DNA of 64,000 nucleotides, taken from the NCBI RefSeq assembly GCF_048569485.1, contig NC_134360.1, positions 182,826,796 to 182,890,795 of the forward strand, read 5' to 3'. Position numbers and translations under genes: made by a program. This document shows positions 33,659-45,560 of the stretch, in pieces (position 1 is the first letter of the stretch; each line of letters starts with the position of its first letter). This DNA is from Anomaloglossus baeobatrachus (taxonomy: Eukaryota; Chordata; Amphibia; Anura; Aromobatidae). The notes beneath the pieces were generated by a model, which was not told the origin of the DNA, searched no databases, and saw only the letters and a program-made list of their open reading frames with translations.

Positions 33659-35320
33659 CAGTTAGGTCCAGAAATATTTGGACAGTGACACAATTTTCGC
33701 GAGTTGGGCTCTGCATGCCACCACATTGGATTTGAAATGAAACCTCTACAACAGAATTCAAGTGCAGATTGTAACGTTTAATTTGAAAGTTTGAACAAAA
33801 ATATCTGATAGAAATTGTAGGAATTGTACACATTTCTTTACAAACACTCCACATTTTAGGAGGTCAAAAGTAATTGGACAAATAAACCAAACCCAAACAA
33901 AATATTTTTATTTTCAATATTTTGTTGCGAATCCTTTGGAGGCAATCACTGCCTTAAGTCTGGAACCCATGGACATCACCAAACGCTGGGTTTCCTCCTT
34001 CTTAATGCTTTGCCAGGCCTTTACAGCCGCAGCCTTCAGCTCTTGCTTGTTTGTGGGTCTTTCCGTCTTAAGTCTGGATTTGAGCAAGTGAAATGCATGC
34101 TCAATTATGCTCAATTAGGTTAAGATCTGGTGATTGACTTGGCCATTGCAGAATGTTCCACTTTTTTGCACTCATGAACTCCTGGGTAGCTTTGGCTGTA
34201 TGCTTGGGGTCATTGTCCATCTGTACTATGAAGCGCCGTCCGATCAACTTTGCGGCATTTGCCTGAATCTGGGCTGAAAGTATATCCCGGTACACTTCAG
34301 AATTCATCTGGCTACTCTTGTCTGCTGTTATGTCATCAATAAACACAAGTGACCCAGTGCCATTGAAAGCCATGCATGCCCATGCCATCACGTTGCCTCC
34401 ACCATGTTTTACAGAGGATGTGGTGTGCCTTGGATCATGTGCCGTTCCCTTTCTTCTCCAAACTTTTTTCTTCCCATCATTCTGGTACAGGTTGATCTTT
34501 GTCTCATCTGCCCATAGAATACTTTTCCAGAACTGAGCTGGCTTCATGAGGTGTTTTTCAGCAAATTTAACTCTGGCCTGTCTATTTTTGGAATTGATGA
34601 ATGGTTTGCATCTAGATGTGAACCCTTTGTATTTACTTTCATGGAGTCTTCTCTTTACTGTTGACTTAGAGACAGATACACCTACTTCACTGAGAGTGTT
34701 CTGGACTTCAGTTGATGTTGTGAATGGGTTCTTCTTCATCAAAGAAAGTATGCGGCGATCATCCACCACTGTTGTCATCCGTGGACGCCCAGGCCTTTTT
34801 GAGTTCCCAAGCTCACCAGTCAATTCCTTTTTTCTCAGAATGTACCCGACTGTTGATTTTGCTAATCCAAGCATTTCTGCTATCTCTCTGATGGATTTTT
34901 TTCTTTTTTTCAGCCTCAGGATGTTCTGCTTCACCTCAGTTGAGAGTTCCTTAGACCGCATGTTGTCTGGTCACAGCATCAGCTTCCAAATGCAAAACCA
35001 CACACCTGTAATCAACCCCAGACCTTTTAACTACTTCATTGATTACAGGTTAACGAGGGAGATGCCTTCAGAGTTAATTGCAGCCCTTAGAGTCCCTTGT
35101 CCAATTACTTTTGGTCCCTTGAAAAAGAGGAGGCTATGCATTACAGAGCTATGATTCCTAAACCCTTTCTCCGATTTGGATGTGAAAACTCTCATATTGC
35201 AGCTGGGAGTGTGCACTTTCAGCCCATATTATATATATAATTGTATTTCTGAACATGTTTTTGTAAACAGCTAAAATAACAAAACTTGTGTCATTGTCCA
35301 AATATTTCTGGACCTAACTG
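33659..35320 (-). mobile_element. Tc1-like element, nearly complete, inserted in the mariner remnant
   Basis: Ends CAGTTAGGTCCAGAAATATT and AATATTTCTGGACCTAACTG are perfect inverted repeats flanked by TA. The element is 1662 bp, a normal Tc1 size, with one transposase on the minus strand. A second copy starts at 63238. Confidence 0.92.
33914..34961 (-). pseudogene. Tc1 transposase with one frameshift
   Basis: The start codon is at 34961. Residues 1-110 form the bipartite paired-like DNA-binding region (IREIAEMLGLAKSTVGYIL) with a GRPR hinge (KRPGRPRM). The DDE domain has the first D in WADETKINLY and the second in QMDNDPKHTAKA. The frame is lost just after SPDLNLIEH because a 10-bp unit (AATTGAGCAT on the minus strand, about 34096-34118) is tandemly duplicated. 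The remaining tail, IEHAFHLLKSRLK...GFATKY, continues in another frame to 33914. Otherwise it reads open for its whole length, so the break is recent. Confidence 0.9.
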
Positions 35321-35539
35321 TATTAGACGCATAAGGCTTTCATGTGATATAACATTCGTTACTATAGAAACAAAAATAGATCACAAAGCCAAAGACTTAG
35401 CAGCAGCCCCTCGTATAAGCAAAATGTACTCTGATATAATCAATATGTACTCTCATACTTATGAATCTTCTAAGTCTAAGCTTAGGAACAAACTGCATAT
35501 TTCTGTATTACGGTATTAATGTGAGCTGTGTTCATCTTT

Positions 35540-36360
35540 ATTTAGTAAGTACCTCTTAAACGGGTGGTTCACTAATCAGCATAAGTGGTCACATCGCTGT
35601 AAAACTCATAGGGAAGGCTTTTCTCAAATACCTTCTGTATTCATTTGTGCCACTGAGCGGCAATATTGCATTCCGTTCATCCCCATCACATGACCTCTGT
35701 GACCTCTGAGACCCAATGATGTCACATTAACTTCCAGCTAACCCAACATCACCGAGGCCTGCCCCAATCTCCCTGAGTGACTGGTCTGTGGGTGGAATTT
35801 CAGTAGACTTTAGACCTTGCTGTTTAAGCCTTGTTGTTTTCTTTATGGTGTTTGACTGATCTGTTGATAGTTTATCCTTTTGTTGTCCACCTTACTTGTG
35901 TTTAAGCCCGCATGTGAGCAGGCTGTATGATTTAGTTTTGTGTCTCTGTTTGTCAATTTTTGGGGTTATCATTCCGGTCCCAGCCCTCTCCAGAGGTGGT
36001 GGAAGTGGGGGTATTAGATCAGGGCTGGCCTGAAGGGCCAGGGTGGCAGGCCAGATGTCCTCTCCTCTACAGCGTGCGGGCATAAAATATGACCGCCCAT
36101 GTGACCTTCAGTCAGAGACCTGAGGTGAGGTCTCTCAGTTCAATGAGGTCACCTGAGGTCAGGTTACCTGCGATTACAAGTGGAGAACTATGGGAACCTC
36201 AAGCTGTGACCACAAATAACTTGAGTGAAGTCACCGCTCAATGCTGTGGCTCAGTCATTCTCTACCTGAAGCTCCCAGCGGGGGCTCATGTTCTATGCTC
36301 GCGTGCTGTCACTTCATACGTAGCAGAGCTTTTAATCATCGTGGGACCTCATGTGGATTA
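35540..36360. other. Dispersed-repeat-like sequence, unassigned
   Basis: The GGGTGGTTCACTAATCAGCA start at 35560 and a stretch with repeated AGGTCAC/GTGACCT words (36095-36240) suggest decayed repeats. No gene is supported. Confidence 0.4.
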
Positions 36361-36980
36361 CGTCAGACCTGGGTGCTTTGGGGCTTAATAAAGGGGTGAA
36401 AGAGGGTGTGTTTTTTGCATTTGATTTTAAGTAAAAGATTTTGTGTTTATTTATTTTCATTTACGGATTAGCAGATCTCATAGATCTCATCTCATAGATG
36501 CCTCCCATTGCTAATCTAGGGCTTAGGGGCACCTGTGAGCTGTTATTAACCCCTTATCCCCAATTGCCACTGCACCAGGGAAATCGGGATGAGTCGGGTA
36601 GAGTTCCGAGATTGTCACATCTAATGTACATACAGGGTGGGGGCGTGTCTGACAGCAACCAATCAGAGACGTGGGGACTTTCAGTGGGCGGGGAAAGCAG
36701 TGCATATGCATGAGGGATTATGAGCAGCCCCGGAAGTAGAATTAACACCAGGCTGGAGACTCGGTAAGTATAACGCACTTGCTCCAATCCCCCTATCCCT
36801 TCTACCACCATTTTAAAGCGCTGGATTCTGGTCCCAATAGAGTTATATGGGGACCAGCGTTGGGTTACATATCTGGGATCAATTTCGGGCTCAAACCAAG
36901 TTTTTCTAAAAAAAAATTTGGTTGGACCCACCTATTACTGGTATCCATGAGTCCACCCATTACCATATATAATACATTGC
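36361..36980 (+). repeat. Composite dispersed repeat, copy 1
   Basis: Contains TTAACCCCTTATCCCCAATT, AAATCGGGATGAGTCGGGTA and GATTGTCACATCTAATG. The same series appears on the opposite strand at 62100-62210. Non-coding; the 125-codon frame on the minus strand has no recognisable domain. Confidence 0.55.
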
Positions 36981-37089
36981 CATACAGCATATGCACATAT
37001 TAAATAAACATGTATAGTATAAGCTATGCAATATAAAAGCATAGCATGCAAACATAGATCATAAGCACATATAGTATATCAATATATAG

Positions 37090-37447
37090 GGAGGGACCAA
37101 TTCATTAAGACTGGTGCAGTGCTCGCTAGAATATACTCACCTGATTTATTAAGCGGCAACTGCCATTTAATGAATCAGCAACATCTGGTACCCAGCATGC
37201 GCCTCTACCAGGAATGTAGGAAACAGGGGCTGGCGAACATTTCTGGAGTAACCTACATCCCTTTTGTGGTGTAGCTATGGTGAATTTGAAGGGCGGGAGT
37301 GACCATGCTCTGTCCTTCCCATGCCACACCATCTTTGCATATGACCGAAAATGTTTTACGCATCTACGAGTTGCACAAAAATAAAAGTGACCTATTAAGG
37401 TGTTTAGTCCATAATTATGGTGTAAGCACTTTGATGAATCGGCACCA
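37090..37447. mobile_element. Inverted-repeat MITE (ATTCATTAAGAC ends)
   Basis: Left end GACCAATTCATTAAGACTGG and right end CACTTTGATGAATCGGCACC are imperfect inverted repeats. The interior has a related inner pair, CTGATTTATTAAGCGGC and CATTTAATGAATCAGC. Non-autonomous, family not named. Confidence 0.6.
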
Positions 37448-38120
37448 TAGTATATAGTAATAGATTCTGAACAGGTATAAACACATAGCAGATACATACA
37501 GTATATGGTACACTGCACATACAGTATATACAGATATTGAATATATGAGGGACCGACACAAGAACCAATCATCATAATGTACAATTCCCCCTGCTTTGGA
37601 GGTGGAAATGGCCCCCTTACTCTTTGGATCTCTGTGCGGCTAGACCAATATTATGTCCATCCCTGGAATGTACATGACGTTTATGCATATATAGTACACA
37701 TTCAGTATGAACATACAGTCTGCATATTATAGGTGCATATAGTGTTCACTTTATTGTCCCAGAACATGTACACATACTCTATCATATAAGTGACATATAA
37801 TTACATGGGGTTATAATAAAGATACTATACAGGGCCAGGCATAGCTAACACATGGCTTCTTCATAAGGACAGATTAATAATTAATAATAATCAGAAATTA
37901 CAGGCTGATGTGAATAAACTTGAGTGTTTGGGCATCCTCATGGCAGAAGAGCTTCAATGTGGATACATGTAAAGTTATGCACCTGTGCAGTAATAATATG
38001 CATGCATCATATGTTCTATGGAGGGGGTAAAACTAGGAGAGTCACTTGTAGAAAAGAATCTGAATATATTTGTATATCACAGACTAAATAACAGCATGTA
38101 ATGTCAATCAGCAGCTTCTA
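37448..38120. other. No identifiable gene
   Basis: AT-rich spacer with many ATACAGTATATA-like words (37490-37760). No coding or repeat boundary is supported. Confidence 0.4.
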
Positions 38121-38692
38121 AAGCCTGCTTTACACGGGACGACCGATTGTGCGATTTCACAATCAATCGAACCCGCCCCCGTCGTTTTTGCGTCACGGGC
38201 AAATCGCTGCCCATGGCGCAGAAACTCATTTAACCCCCATCACATGTACTTACCTTCCGGACGACCTTGCTGTGGGCGATGAACGTCCACTTCCTGAAGT
38301 GGGAAGGACGTTCGGCGTCACAGCGATGTAACACGGCAGGCGGCCAATAGAAGCGGAGGGGCGGAGATGAGCGGGATGTAAACATACCGCCCACCTCCTT
38401 CCTTCCATTAAGCCGGCAGGTGCCGTGGGACGCAGGTACGCTGTGTTCATCGTTCCTGTGGTGTCACACGGAGCAACGTGTGATGCCACGGAAACGATGA
38501 ACAACCTGCACCCATGAAAATAAACGAGATTATGAAAGTTAATGACGAGTACACGACTTACGATTTGTGAGCGATACTGCGTCGCTCAGAGGTGTCACAT
38601 GAGACGACGTCGTGTACGATGCCGGATGTACGTCACGAAAACCGTGACCCCGACGATGCATCGCACAATCTATCGTCTTGTGTAAAGCCCGC
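38121..38692. mobile_element. MITE, family B (copy 4)
   Basis: Begins AAGCCTGCTTTACACGGGAC after TA and ends TCTTGTGTAAAGCCCGC. The internal core GCGGAGGGGCGGAGATGAGC is shared with families A and B. The right terminus is slightly eroded. Confidence 0.8.
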
Positions 38693-39440
38693 ATAAGGCC
38701 AGCAGGATTTTGTTGTGTGCCAAAAGAGGCATGAACTTACATGACAGGGATGTAATACCACCACTTTACAAAGTGTTAGTTTGACCTCTTCTGTAATATG
38801 GAGTTCAGATCTGGAAAGAAGTTTATATAAAAGATGCCAAAGAAAGATTAAAAGAATTATATTTGTATAGTCTTGAGAAGAAATGAATAAAGGAGGACAT
38901 AAGTAACTTATGCAAGTACATAAGTGGCCCCTTACAAAAAAGAGATGGTAAAAAGCTGCTTCATGTAAATCCTCCCCAAAAGACAAGGTGCTACTTACTC
39001 CATCTGAAGAAAGACATGTTCATTCTCCAGAGGAGACAGGACTTCTTTACCATGATAACTAGTAATCTGTTAATATAGATAAATTGAATGGGTATAAAAC
39101 CGTGCTGCCACCAGAATGGATAAATTAATGTTGAGTTTATTTGTTACAGGTCGACGCGTATCTGGGAGCTACGTCCCCTTCATCAGGACCAAAGAAATAC
39201 ATGTATTTCTTTGGTCCTGATGAAGGGGACGTAGCTCCCAGAAATGCGTCGACCTGTAACAAATAAACTCAACATTAATTTATCCATTCTGGTGGCAGCG
39301 CGGTTTTATACCCGTTCACTTTATCTATATTAATCTGTGGAATAGTATACTACAGGAGCTGGTCACAGCGGGAACTGTCAATGGTTTTAAAAAAGTTTGG
39401 AAAGAAAAAACATTTTATGTAAAATTGTAAAATTCTTGTG
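38693..39440 (+). mobile_element. LINE (CR1/Rex-like) C-terminal fragment, interrupted
   Basis: Reads RDVIPPLYKVLV (38735-38775) and, beyond the insertion at 39071-39330, LWNSILQELVTAGTVNGFKK (39337-39400). This is the tail of a CR1/Rex-type reverse transcriptase as found in many vertebrate genomes. It is broken by stops and split by the palindromic element. Confidence 0.7.
39071..39330. mobile_element. 260-bp palindromic element with two hammerhead-like motifs
   Basis: A near-perfect palindrome centred at about 39204 (AAATACATGTATTT), bracketed by TAATCTGT (39063-39070, 39331-39338) within the LINE fragment, whose reading continues across it. Each arm reads outward GGTCCTGATGAAGGGGACGT, then CTCCCAGAAATGCGTCGACC in the right arm: CUGAUGA, a GGGGA/UCCC-type stem II, then GAAA. 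A relative lies at 51364-51531. Confidence 0.82.
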
Positions 39441-39881
39441 CTAAATATTGATCTACATTCTTCATCAAGAGTGAAAAACCTGCTGTTTAAGGCAGCCTGG
39501 ATCATAGATTATGGACATGTTTAAACCCCATTTCCTTCATCCTTTCTCATCCCTCAGTTAAATTAGATGAACATGTCACGCTTTTCAATTGTACTATATA
39601 ACTATTAGTAACATCTGAGACAATAGGAAACTGTTTTGTGGTAGTAACAGACCCTTTGACCTTGTAAGCTGGTTTCACGTCGGGTCCACACATGAGCATA
39701 TAAGTTCACTATGATTTTATAACAATATTATTCCATTCATAGCCTGATACCATATAAAGTGATATGTATCCCAGCACCAGTGATGGACGGTACTCACCTC
39801 CAGGAGCTCACTGTGTGTTTAATCCTTCACTTGCACTGGTTGTACATTCAGTTTTCCCTTCTGCTCTTCTCCACCCTCAAG

Positions 39882-39944
39882 AAACCTCTGATGATTCACT
39901 AGAAGCCTTCCTGGACTTCCTAAATTGTGAAATCCAGACACATG
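39882..39944 (+). other. Possible small internal exon of an unidentified plus-strand gene
   Basis: A long pyrimidine tract (TTTTCCCTTCTGCTCTTCTC) and AG precede a 63-nt open segment that ends at a strong donor, CATG|GTGAGT. It is a phase 1-1 symmetric exon reading TSDDSLEAFLDFLNCEIQTH. I recognise no family and found no partner exon, so this may be chance or a transposon piece. Confidence 0.25.
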
Positions 39945-40300
39945 GTGAGTACAAAGCAGAGCACAATATGCAATAAAACTCACACCTTAACATTAATCAG
40001 ATATAGTCCCCGAGTACGAACATGTTATACCTAATAATTAACTAAAATCTATGAACTTTAATGGTAAAACTGCTGTGTACAAACATATAAAGTAAGAAAC
40101 TGATCCAGGCCATTAACTGAACACCTATCGGATATATGCAAGCTGATCGGTGGTTGTTTACTGGTTTGTTCAGACAGACTGACGAGCATTCATTAATTTG
40201 ATCATATGGTGTCTATCAGCAGCACATCTGCTGTGTACATAAGCCATGTGTTACCAGTAAGGCCTTGTTCATACTACTGTATTTTCAATCCAAGTGCTAT

Positions 40301-41538
40301 TGTGACGCCCTGGGCAAGCCAGGGGTCACGGGTCATAACACCACCACACCCTACACCCCAGTTAGGAACACCTAGGCTACCAAAAAATCCTTGTTGCCTT
40401 CCTCCAGGGGCTGGTGTCCACACCAGGGGGTGGGCCAGGCGGTTGGCTCCGCCCACCGAGAAGTTCACAGCCCTGGAGGCGGGAAGAACCAGGCAGTTGA
40501 GCTCAGGCAGAGCTTGAGTGAGGAACAGAGATGAGTTTAGGAGGAGGAAGTAGAAGGAAGTGGTAGAGGAGCTTGAGAGAAGGAGTAAAAAGTGACAGTT
40601 AAGAAAGCCTGAAGCTGGTCTGGGTGTGTGCCCCGGACTGAGAGACAGCAAGGACAGCAGACGGCGGTGACTGTCCGCAGGGGTGACTGCTTGGAGGTTG
40701 CTGGAAGGTCCGCGGACGGGTGGTGACCCGGCGGTCTGGAGCAGTATACGAAGAACAGTCAGCACCAGTGGCAGGGGCCTTTCGGATCCCGGCAAGGCTA
40801 GGAGTCGCCGTGAATTTGCCAAATCCGTCAGTGAAGGGGACGACTGTCTCCCAACAACCAAGTCCCGATTGAAGGCAACAGTCCAACCGTAACAGAGAGA
40901 CACCGCCACCGCCAGGGCACCAGTTTCTCAGGGCCAGCGCCTGCGGGCAAAGTAGGGCTCCTCCGGCCCATATCCAAGCCGGGGAGCGGGTTACCGTAGG
41001 GAACCCATCGCAACCATCATTATCTTAGGTGCAGGAAAAAGGGACAGTCACCGTCAACTACTGGGGAAAGCAAGTGCAGCCGTCCATGGGAACCGTCTTT
41101 CCAGCCGTGTGTTTTACCGAGAACTGTGTCATCGTCTCAGGCTGAGTGAGTACCACAGTGCCGCAAGGCACAGAGCTGCCCCTGCGTCCCTGCACCCCAC
41201 CAAGCCCTGCATCACCCACCTCATCACTGGGCCCCGGGACAACCAACCCCCTACCCACGGAGGGGAGGAATAACATCTAGCTGCTCCATACCATCACTCC
41301 CGGGATCCCCATACAGAGCAGCGGTGGTTTCCACAAATCACAACAACCGTGGGTGGCGTCACGGACAATAAACTATCCAAAATCCCAATCCCCTTTCACT
41401 CACGGGCGAGGAGCGCCGCTCGAGTCCCCGGGATCCGGCCCATCGCTCGAGCCACCGAGCAGCGGCAGGCAGCAGCAGCCGCGGCAGCCAGACCCGAGCA
41501 GTAGGGAGAGCGCGGCGTCCCCTCCTCCGCCCGCGACA
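40301..41538 (+). repeat. 5' LTR of the non-autonomous element
   Basis: 1238 bp with TG...CA ends. A 211-codon antisense frame inside it (repeated in the 3' LTR and broken differently there) is not considered a gene. Confidence 0.85.
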
Positions 41539-41825
41539 ACTTGGCGTCACGAACAGGATCTTACCGCTCTGCTGTCAGGTAGAGGTGCGTCTTGTGACCG
41601 CCGGAGGTATCCGGCCGAAAAATTTCAGAAGTCGCCATCTTTGGCGCGAAAAGTTCCCGCTCGAGCGTCTTCTCGAGTAGCAGAGGCGCGAAGGCCAAAA
41701 CCCCGCCCCGATAGAGGAGGGGCCGGAAAGAGCTAAGGGGGACGCGATGGCGGCTGGATGCATGTGAAGGTGGCGGTACAAGCAGAAACGCTGAGACCCC
41801 CACAGTCCGCCGACCCTGGCAAGGA

Positions 41826-42449
41826 ATGTCCGCCCCACCTAGTTATGCAGAGGCTACCGAGCTGGTGCCCGGAACAGCGGCATGGCTGAGGGCCCGGACG
41901 GCGGGGTTCTGCCGTCACTACCGGAGCCAGATCTGCAGACTGATGGAGCAGTGGACCGCAGAGGTGGAGGCGATAGCTGCTGTTGCGCGAGTGTATGGAA
42001 TGGAGGCCATGATGGAGGAGCTGGTGAGTGACCCACGCCCCTGTGTCCCCGAGGGACTGGCCGCTGCAGCCGAGGGACCCGGTCTACCCCTGGCCCCCAC
42101 GCCGCCTCCGTCCTCCCTGCTCATGCATCGCACCGCGTCTGGCCCGTCGGGCGTATACCCCTCTTTGACCGTGGCAGAAAGAGTGGCAAGCCTGGAAGTT
42201 GTGGCAGCTGGCAGCAACCCGCCTGACGCAGGGACAGATGATGGTGGCTCTGGGCCTGATACCGAACCCGTTTCGGAGGAGGATGAGGGGGTCGCTACCC
42301 TGCATGGCATGGAGGCCACGTATGTTCCCCGAAGTGGAAACAACGGATATCGGGCGGCCCTTCCACGTCGTGCTTGCTATGCATTGGAGGGGCTGGTGCC
42401 CGTGTTCTTCCACCCCGAGCCGGGTAAGGAGGACGAAAATGCCCAGTAA
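41826..42449 (+). CDS. gag-like frame of the non-autonomous LTR element
   Basis: Fossil element frame of 207 codons, starting MSAPPSYAEATELVPG. An N-terminal helical segment (about residues 20-70: FCRHYRSQICRLMEQWTAEV) is followed by an acidic, proline- and serine-rich low-complexity half. No zinc knuckle and no enzymatic domain are visible. The position directly after the primer site suggests a gag-derived product, but similarity to a known gag is not established. Confidence 0.45.
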   Translation: MSAPPSYAEATELVPGTAAWLRARTAGFCRHYRSQICRLMEQWTAEVEAIAAVARVYGMEAMMEELVSDPRPCVPEGLAAAAEGPGLPLAPTPPPSSLLMHRTASGPSGVYPSLTVAERVASLEVVAAGSNPPDAGTDDGGSGPDTEPVSEEDEGVATLHGMEATYVPRSGNNGYRAALPRRACYALEGLVPVFFHPEPGKEDENAQ

Positions 42450-43082
42450 AGGCAGCGGAGCACCGTTGCACAGTCCCCGTTGGGACCACCAGTGTGTTTG
42501 TTGAAAAGTTTTGCAAGAATGAGAATGATAACCGAAGATTTACCTGATTGTCAACCGTGATTGGAAACCGGCCGTTGCCGACACCGTTTTCCCCGTGGGG
42601 ACCGTTTAAAAAGTTGCATCAGGAACTGCTCATGGACAAGCCCGTGAACTTGCAGGGCAACCATAAACGTTAGTGGCATGTAAATAAGTTGTTTTACCGT
42701 TACCGTTTCCGCAGTTTACGCCTCCGGAGAGGCAGGTTGGAGGGAGGGCCCACAGCAGAGCAGGCTGGGGCCCAGCCACCACAGGAACCGGTGGCTACCC
42801 TCTGGAGGGGAAGGACAGATCCCGCTCGGGTAACTTGTGCTGGACTGGGGTCAAGGGGTGCTGCCTGGGCTTTAGGGGCAGCATCAGGGCCAGGTTGCTT
42901 GGGTGGGAGAGAGCGGAGACCGTAACCGTAGACCGTTTGTAACGTTTAAGCACTGAACCTCCCGATGTGGGATGATGTCATAGATTGTTATGTTTACCGT
43001 TTTACCTTTTATATATTTTCAGAAAATAAAACCGGTGTTGGACGGGCAGCCCGCGGACGGTCTGCATTTTGCTAAGGGGGAA

Positions 43083-43680
43083 TGTGACGCCCTGGGCAAG
43101 CCAAGGGTCACGGGTCATAACACCACCACACCCTACAACCCAGTTAGGAACACCTAGGCTACCAAAAAATCCTTGTTGCCTTCCTCCAGGGGCTGGTGTC
43201 CACACCAGGGGTTGGGCCAGGCGCTTGGCTCCGCCCACCGAGGAGTTCACAGCCCTGGAGGCGGGAAGAACCAGGCAGTTGAGCTCAGGCAGAGCTTGAG
43301 TGAGAAACAGAGATGAGTTTAGGAGGAGGAAGTAGAAGGAAGTGGTAGAGGAGCTTGAGAGAAGGAGTAAAAAGTGACAGTTAAGAAAGCCTGAAGCTGG
43401 TCCGGGTGTGTGCCCCGGACTGAGAGACAGCAAGGTCAGCAGACGGCGGTGACTGTCCGCAGGGGTGACTGCTTGGAGGTTGCTGGAAGGACCGCGGACG
43501 GGTGGTGACCCGGTGGTCTGGAGTAGTATACGAAGAACAGTCAGCACCAGTGGCAGGGGCCTTTCGGAACCCGGCAAGGCTAGGAGTCGCCGTGAATTTG
43601 CTAAATCCGTCAGTGAAGGGGACGACTGTCTCCCAACAACCAAGTCCCGATTGCAGGCAACAGTCCAATCGTAACAGAGA
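43083..43680 (+). repeat. 3' LTR, left part (before the palindrome insertion)
   Basis: Matches 40301-40890 of the 5' LTR with a few differences and breaks off at CAATCGTAACAGAGA, which is repeated after the insertion. Confidence 0.88.
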
Positions 43681-43884
43681 CTGTTACAAAGAAAACCTCG
43701 CATCACCTCTCGTGGGTGCTCTGGAGAAAAATAAGTCAAGTAATGGAAACTCCGGCACACTCACTATCACCCTTGGAGACACAGAAAGTCGGAGACATGT
43801 AACTGATATCAAAATCCTTTTCTTTTTATTTTGTGGTGAAAAACGTGTATCAAAAAAGTGCTGTACAATAGTCCGCCAATCTCA

Positions 43885-43916
43885 ACGTTTCGGCCTATCT
43901 GGCCTTCTTCAGGTCG
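43885..43916 (-). ncRNA. Hammerhead-like motif, left arm of the giant palindrome
   Basis: Minus strand: CTGAAGAAGGCCAGATAGGC then CGAAACG, i.e. core CUGANGA, stem II GGCC/GGCC with AGAUA loop, then GAAAC, with one additional A before stem II. Outer bases GTCCG and CGGAC can close stem I. Confidence 0.5.
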
Positions 43917-44829
43917 GACGGGCTGATGACAATATATACAATAAAACAAAACAAAACAAAAATACAGGACATCCATCAGTATAGAATAATGGAACAAATA
44001 AAAGTTTCACTATAGGTATGTTGGGATAACAAGAGAACATATTTGAGAGACAAAAACACAGAATCATGGGCACAGTAAGTGAATATGTGAACGTCAATAA
44101 TCATGAATGAGATAGAAAAAGACTGAAAAAAAGGGGGGGGGGGGTTATTAGAGCAAATTTGTGGCCAACTACGGTGGATGTTACCAAGTATCCACCGTGG
44201 CATGTGCACATTCGTGTAGCGTGAATACTATATGACACACATGGTAAAGAGGCTCACCTCAAGGATGAAAGGACTGGAAGTGGATGAACATGCATAGGAC
44301 ACTATCGTTAGACCTATGGTATAATAAGAATAGTCATCTTCTTGAATAGGTGATGTAGAAGTAAACTACTAGACTACTGGAGAGTTTATTCTATGGTCAT
44401 ACCAATGCTGAAATGCAGTAAGGATTATGGGATACAGGGTAATCAATGTCAGGATACACTATGCGTAGACGATGTCGGATAGTGCTGGGAAAAGATAATG
44501 CGTCATTAGATTAAAAGGAAATCAAGACTATATAAGGTTCAATGTGCAATTATTACCTGTTATCAAGGCATATGGGTCTCAAACCTTGTGTTGAATCAAT
44601 GGTATAATGATACCCAATCGTACGCAAAGGGTCTGGATTATCTAAGAGCCATCACCTGTAGTAGATGAAATGTATCCTAATATATGTACATTATGTTAGA
44701 GTTATCACAATGGATGACAAGGGATCATAGATTACCTCAGTGTTCCATAGTATGTAGATTGGTCTATGACGTGGTCAGACGTCTAGAGTGGTCTGTTTAG
44801 ATATGGTGATCTCTATTGATGACTAAAAA

Positions 44830-45560
44830 AGGTGAGAAAAGAGGAGAAAAAGAAGAGAGAGAGAAAAAGAGAGAGAGAAAGAGAGAGAAAGAGAAAGAGA
44901 GAGAAAGAGAGAGAAAGAGAGAGAAAGAGAGAGAAAGAGAGAAAAAGAGAGAGAGAAAGAGAGAGAGAAGAGAGAGAGAGAAAAAGAGAGAAAAAGAGAG
45001 AAAAAAAGAGAGAAAAAGAGAGAGAAAAAGAGAGAGAAAGAGAGAGAAAGAGAGAGAAAGAGAGAGAAAGAGAGAGAAAGAGAGAGAAAGAGAGAGAAAG
45101 AGAGAAAGAGAGAAAAAAAGAGAGAGAAAGAGAGAGAAAGAGAAAAAGAGAGAGAAAGAGAGAGAAAAAAGAGAGAAAGAGAGAGAAAAAAAGAGAGAGA
45201 AAAAGAGAGAGAAAAAAAGAGAAAGAGAGAGAAAAAAAGGGGGGAAAGAAAGAGAAAGAGAGCAAGAGGGAAAGAAAGAGAAAGAGAGCAAGAGAGCAAG
45301 AGAGCAAGAGAGCAAGCGAGCAAGAGAGCAAGAGAGCAAGAGAGCAAGAGGGCAAGAGAGCGAGAGAGCGAGAGAGCAAGAGAGAGAGAGCGAGAGAGAG
45401 AGAGGGGAGGAGAGAGAGGGAGGAGAGAGAGAAAAAAGAGAGAAAGAGAGAGGGAGAGAGCAAGAAAGAGAGAGAAAAGAGAGAGAGAGAAAAAAAAGGG
45501 GGGTAAGAGGGAAAGAAAAAAGGAGAAAAGAAAGATGGAAGAGGAGAGGAGAAAAAGGAT
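44830..45560. repeat. Purine (GAGA/GAGAAA)n microsatellite, left arm
   Basis: About 730 bp of nearly pure purine on the plus strand. Open frames of 180-298 codons on both strands (polar KERE repeats or FSLSL repeats) come from this repeat and are not genes. Confidence 0.97.

Noticed and set aside
34546-35154. 202-codon plus-strand frame
   Set aside because: Antisense shadow of the Tc1 transposase; the same shadow occurs at 63406-63973.
40274-40909. 211-codon antisense frame in the LTR (also 252 codons at 43002-43760)
   Set aside because: Identical because the LTR is duplicated; low complexity, no known domain, antisense to the element.
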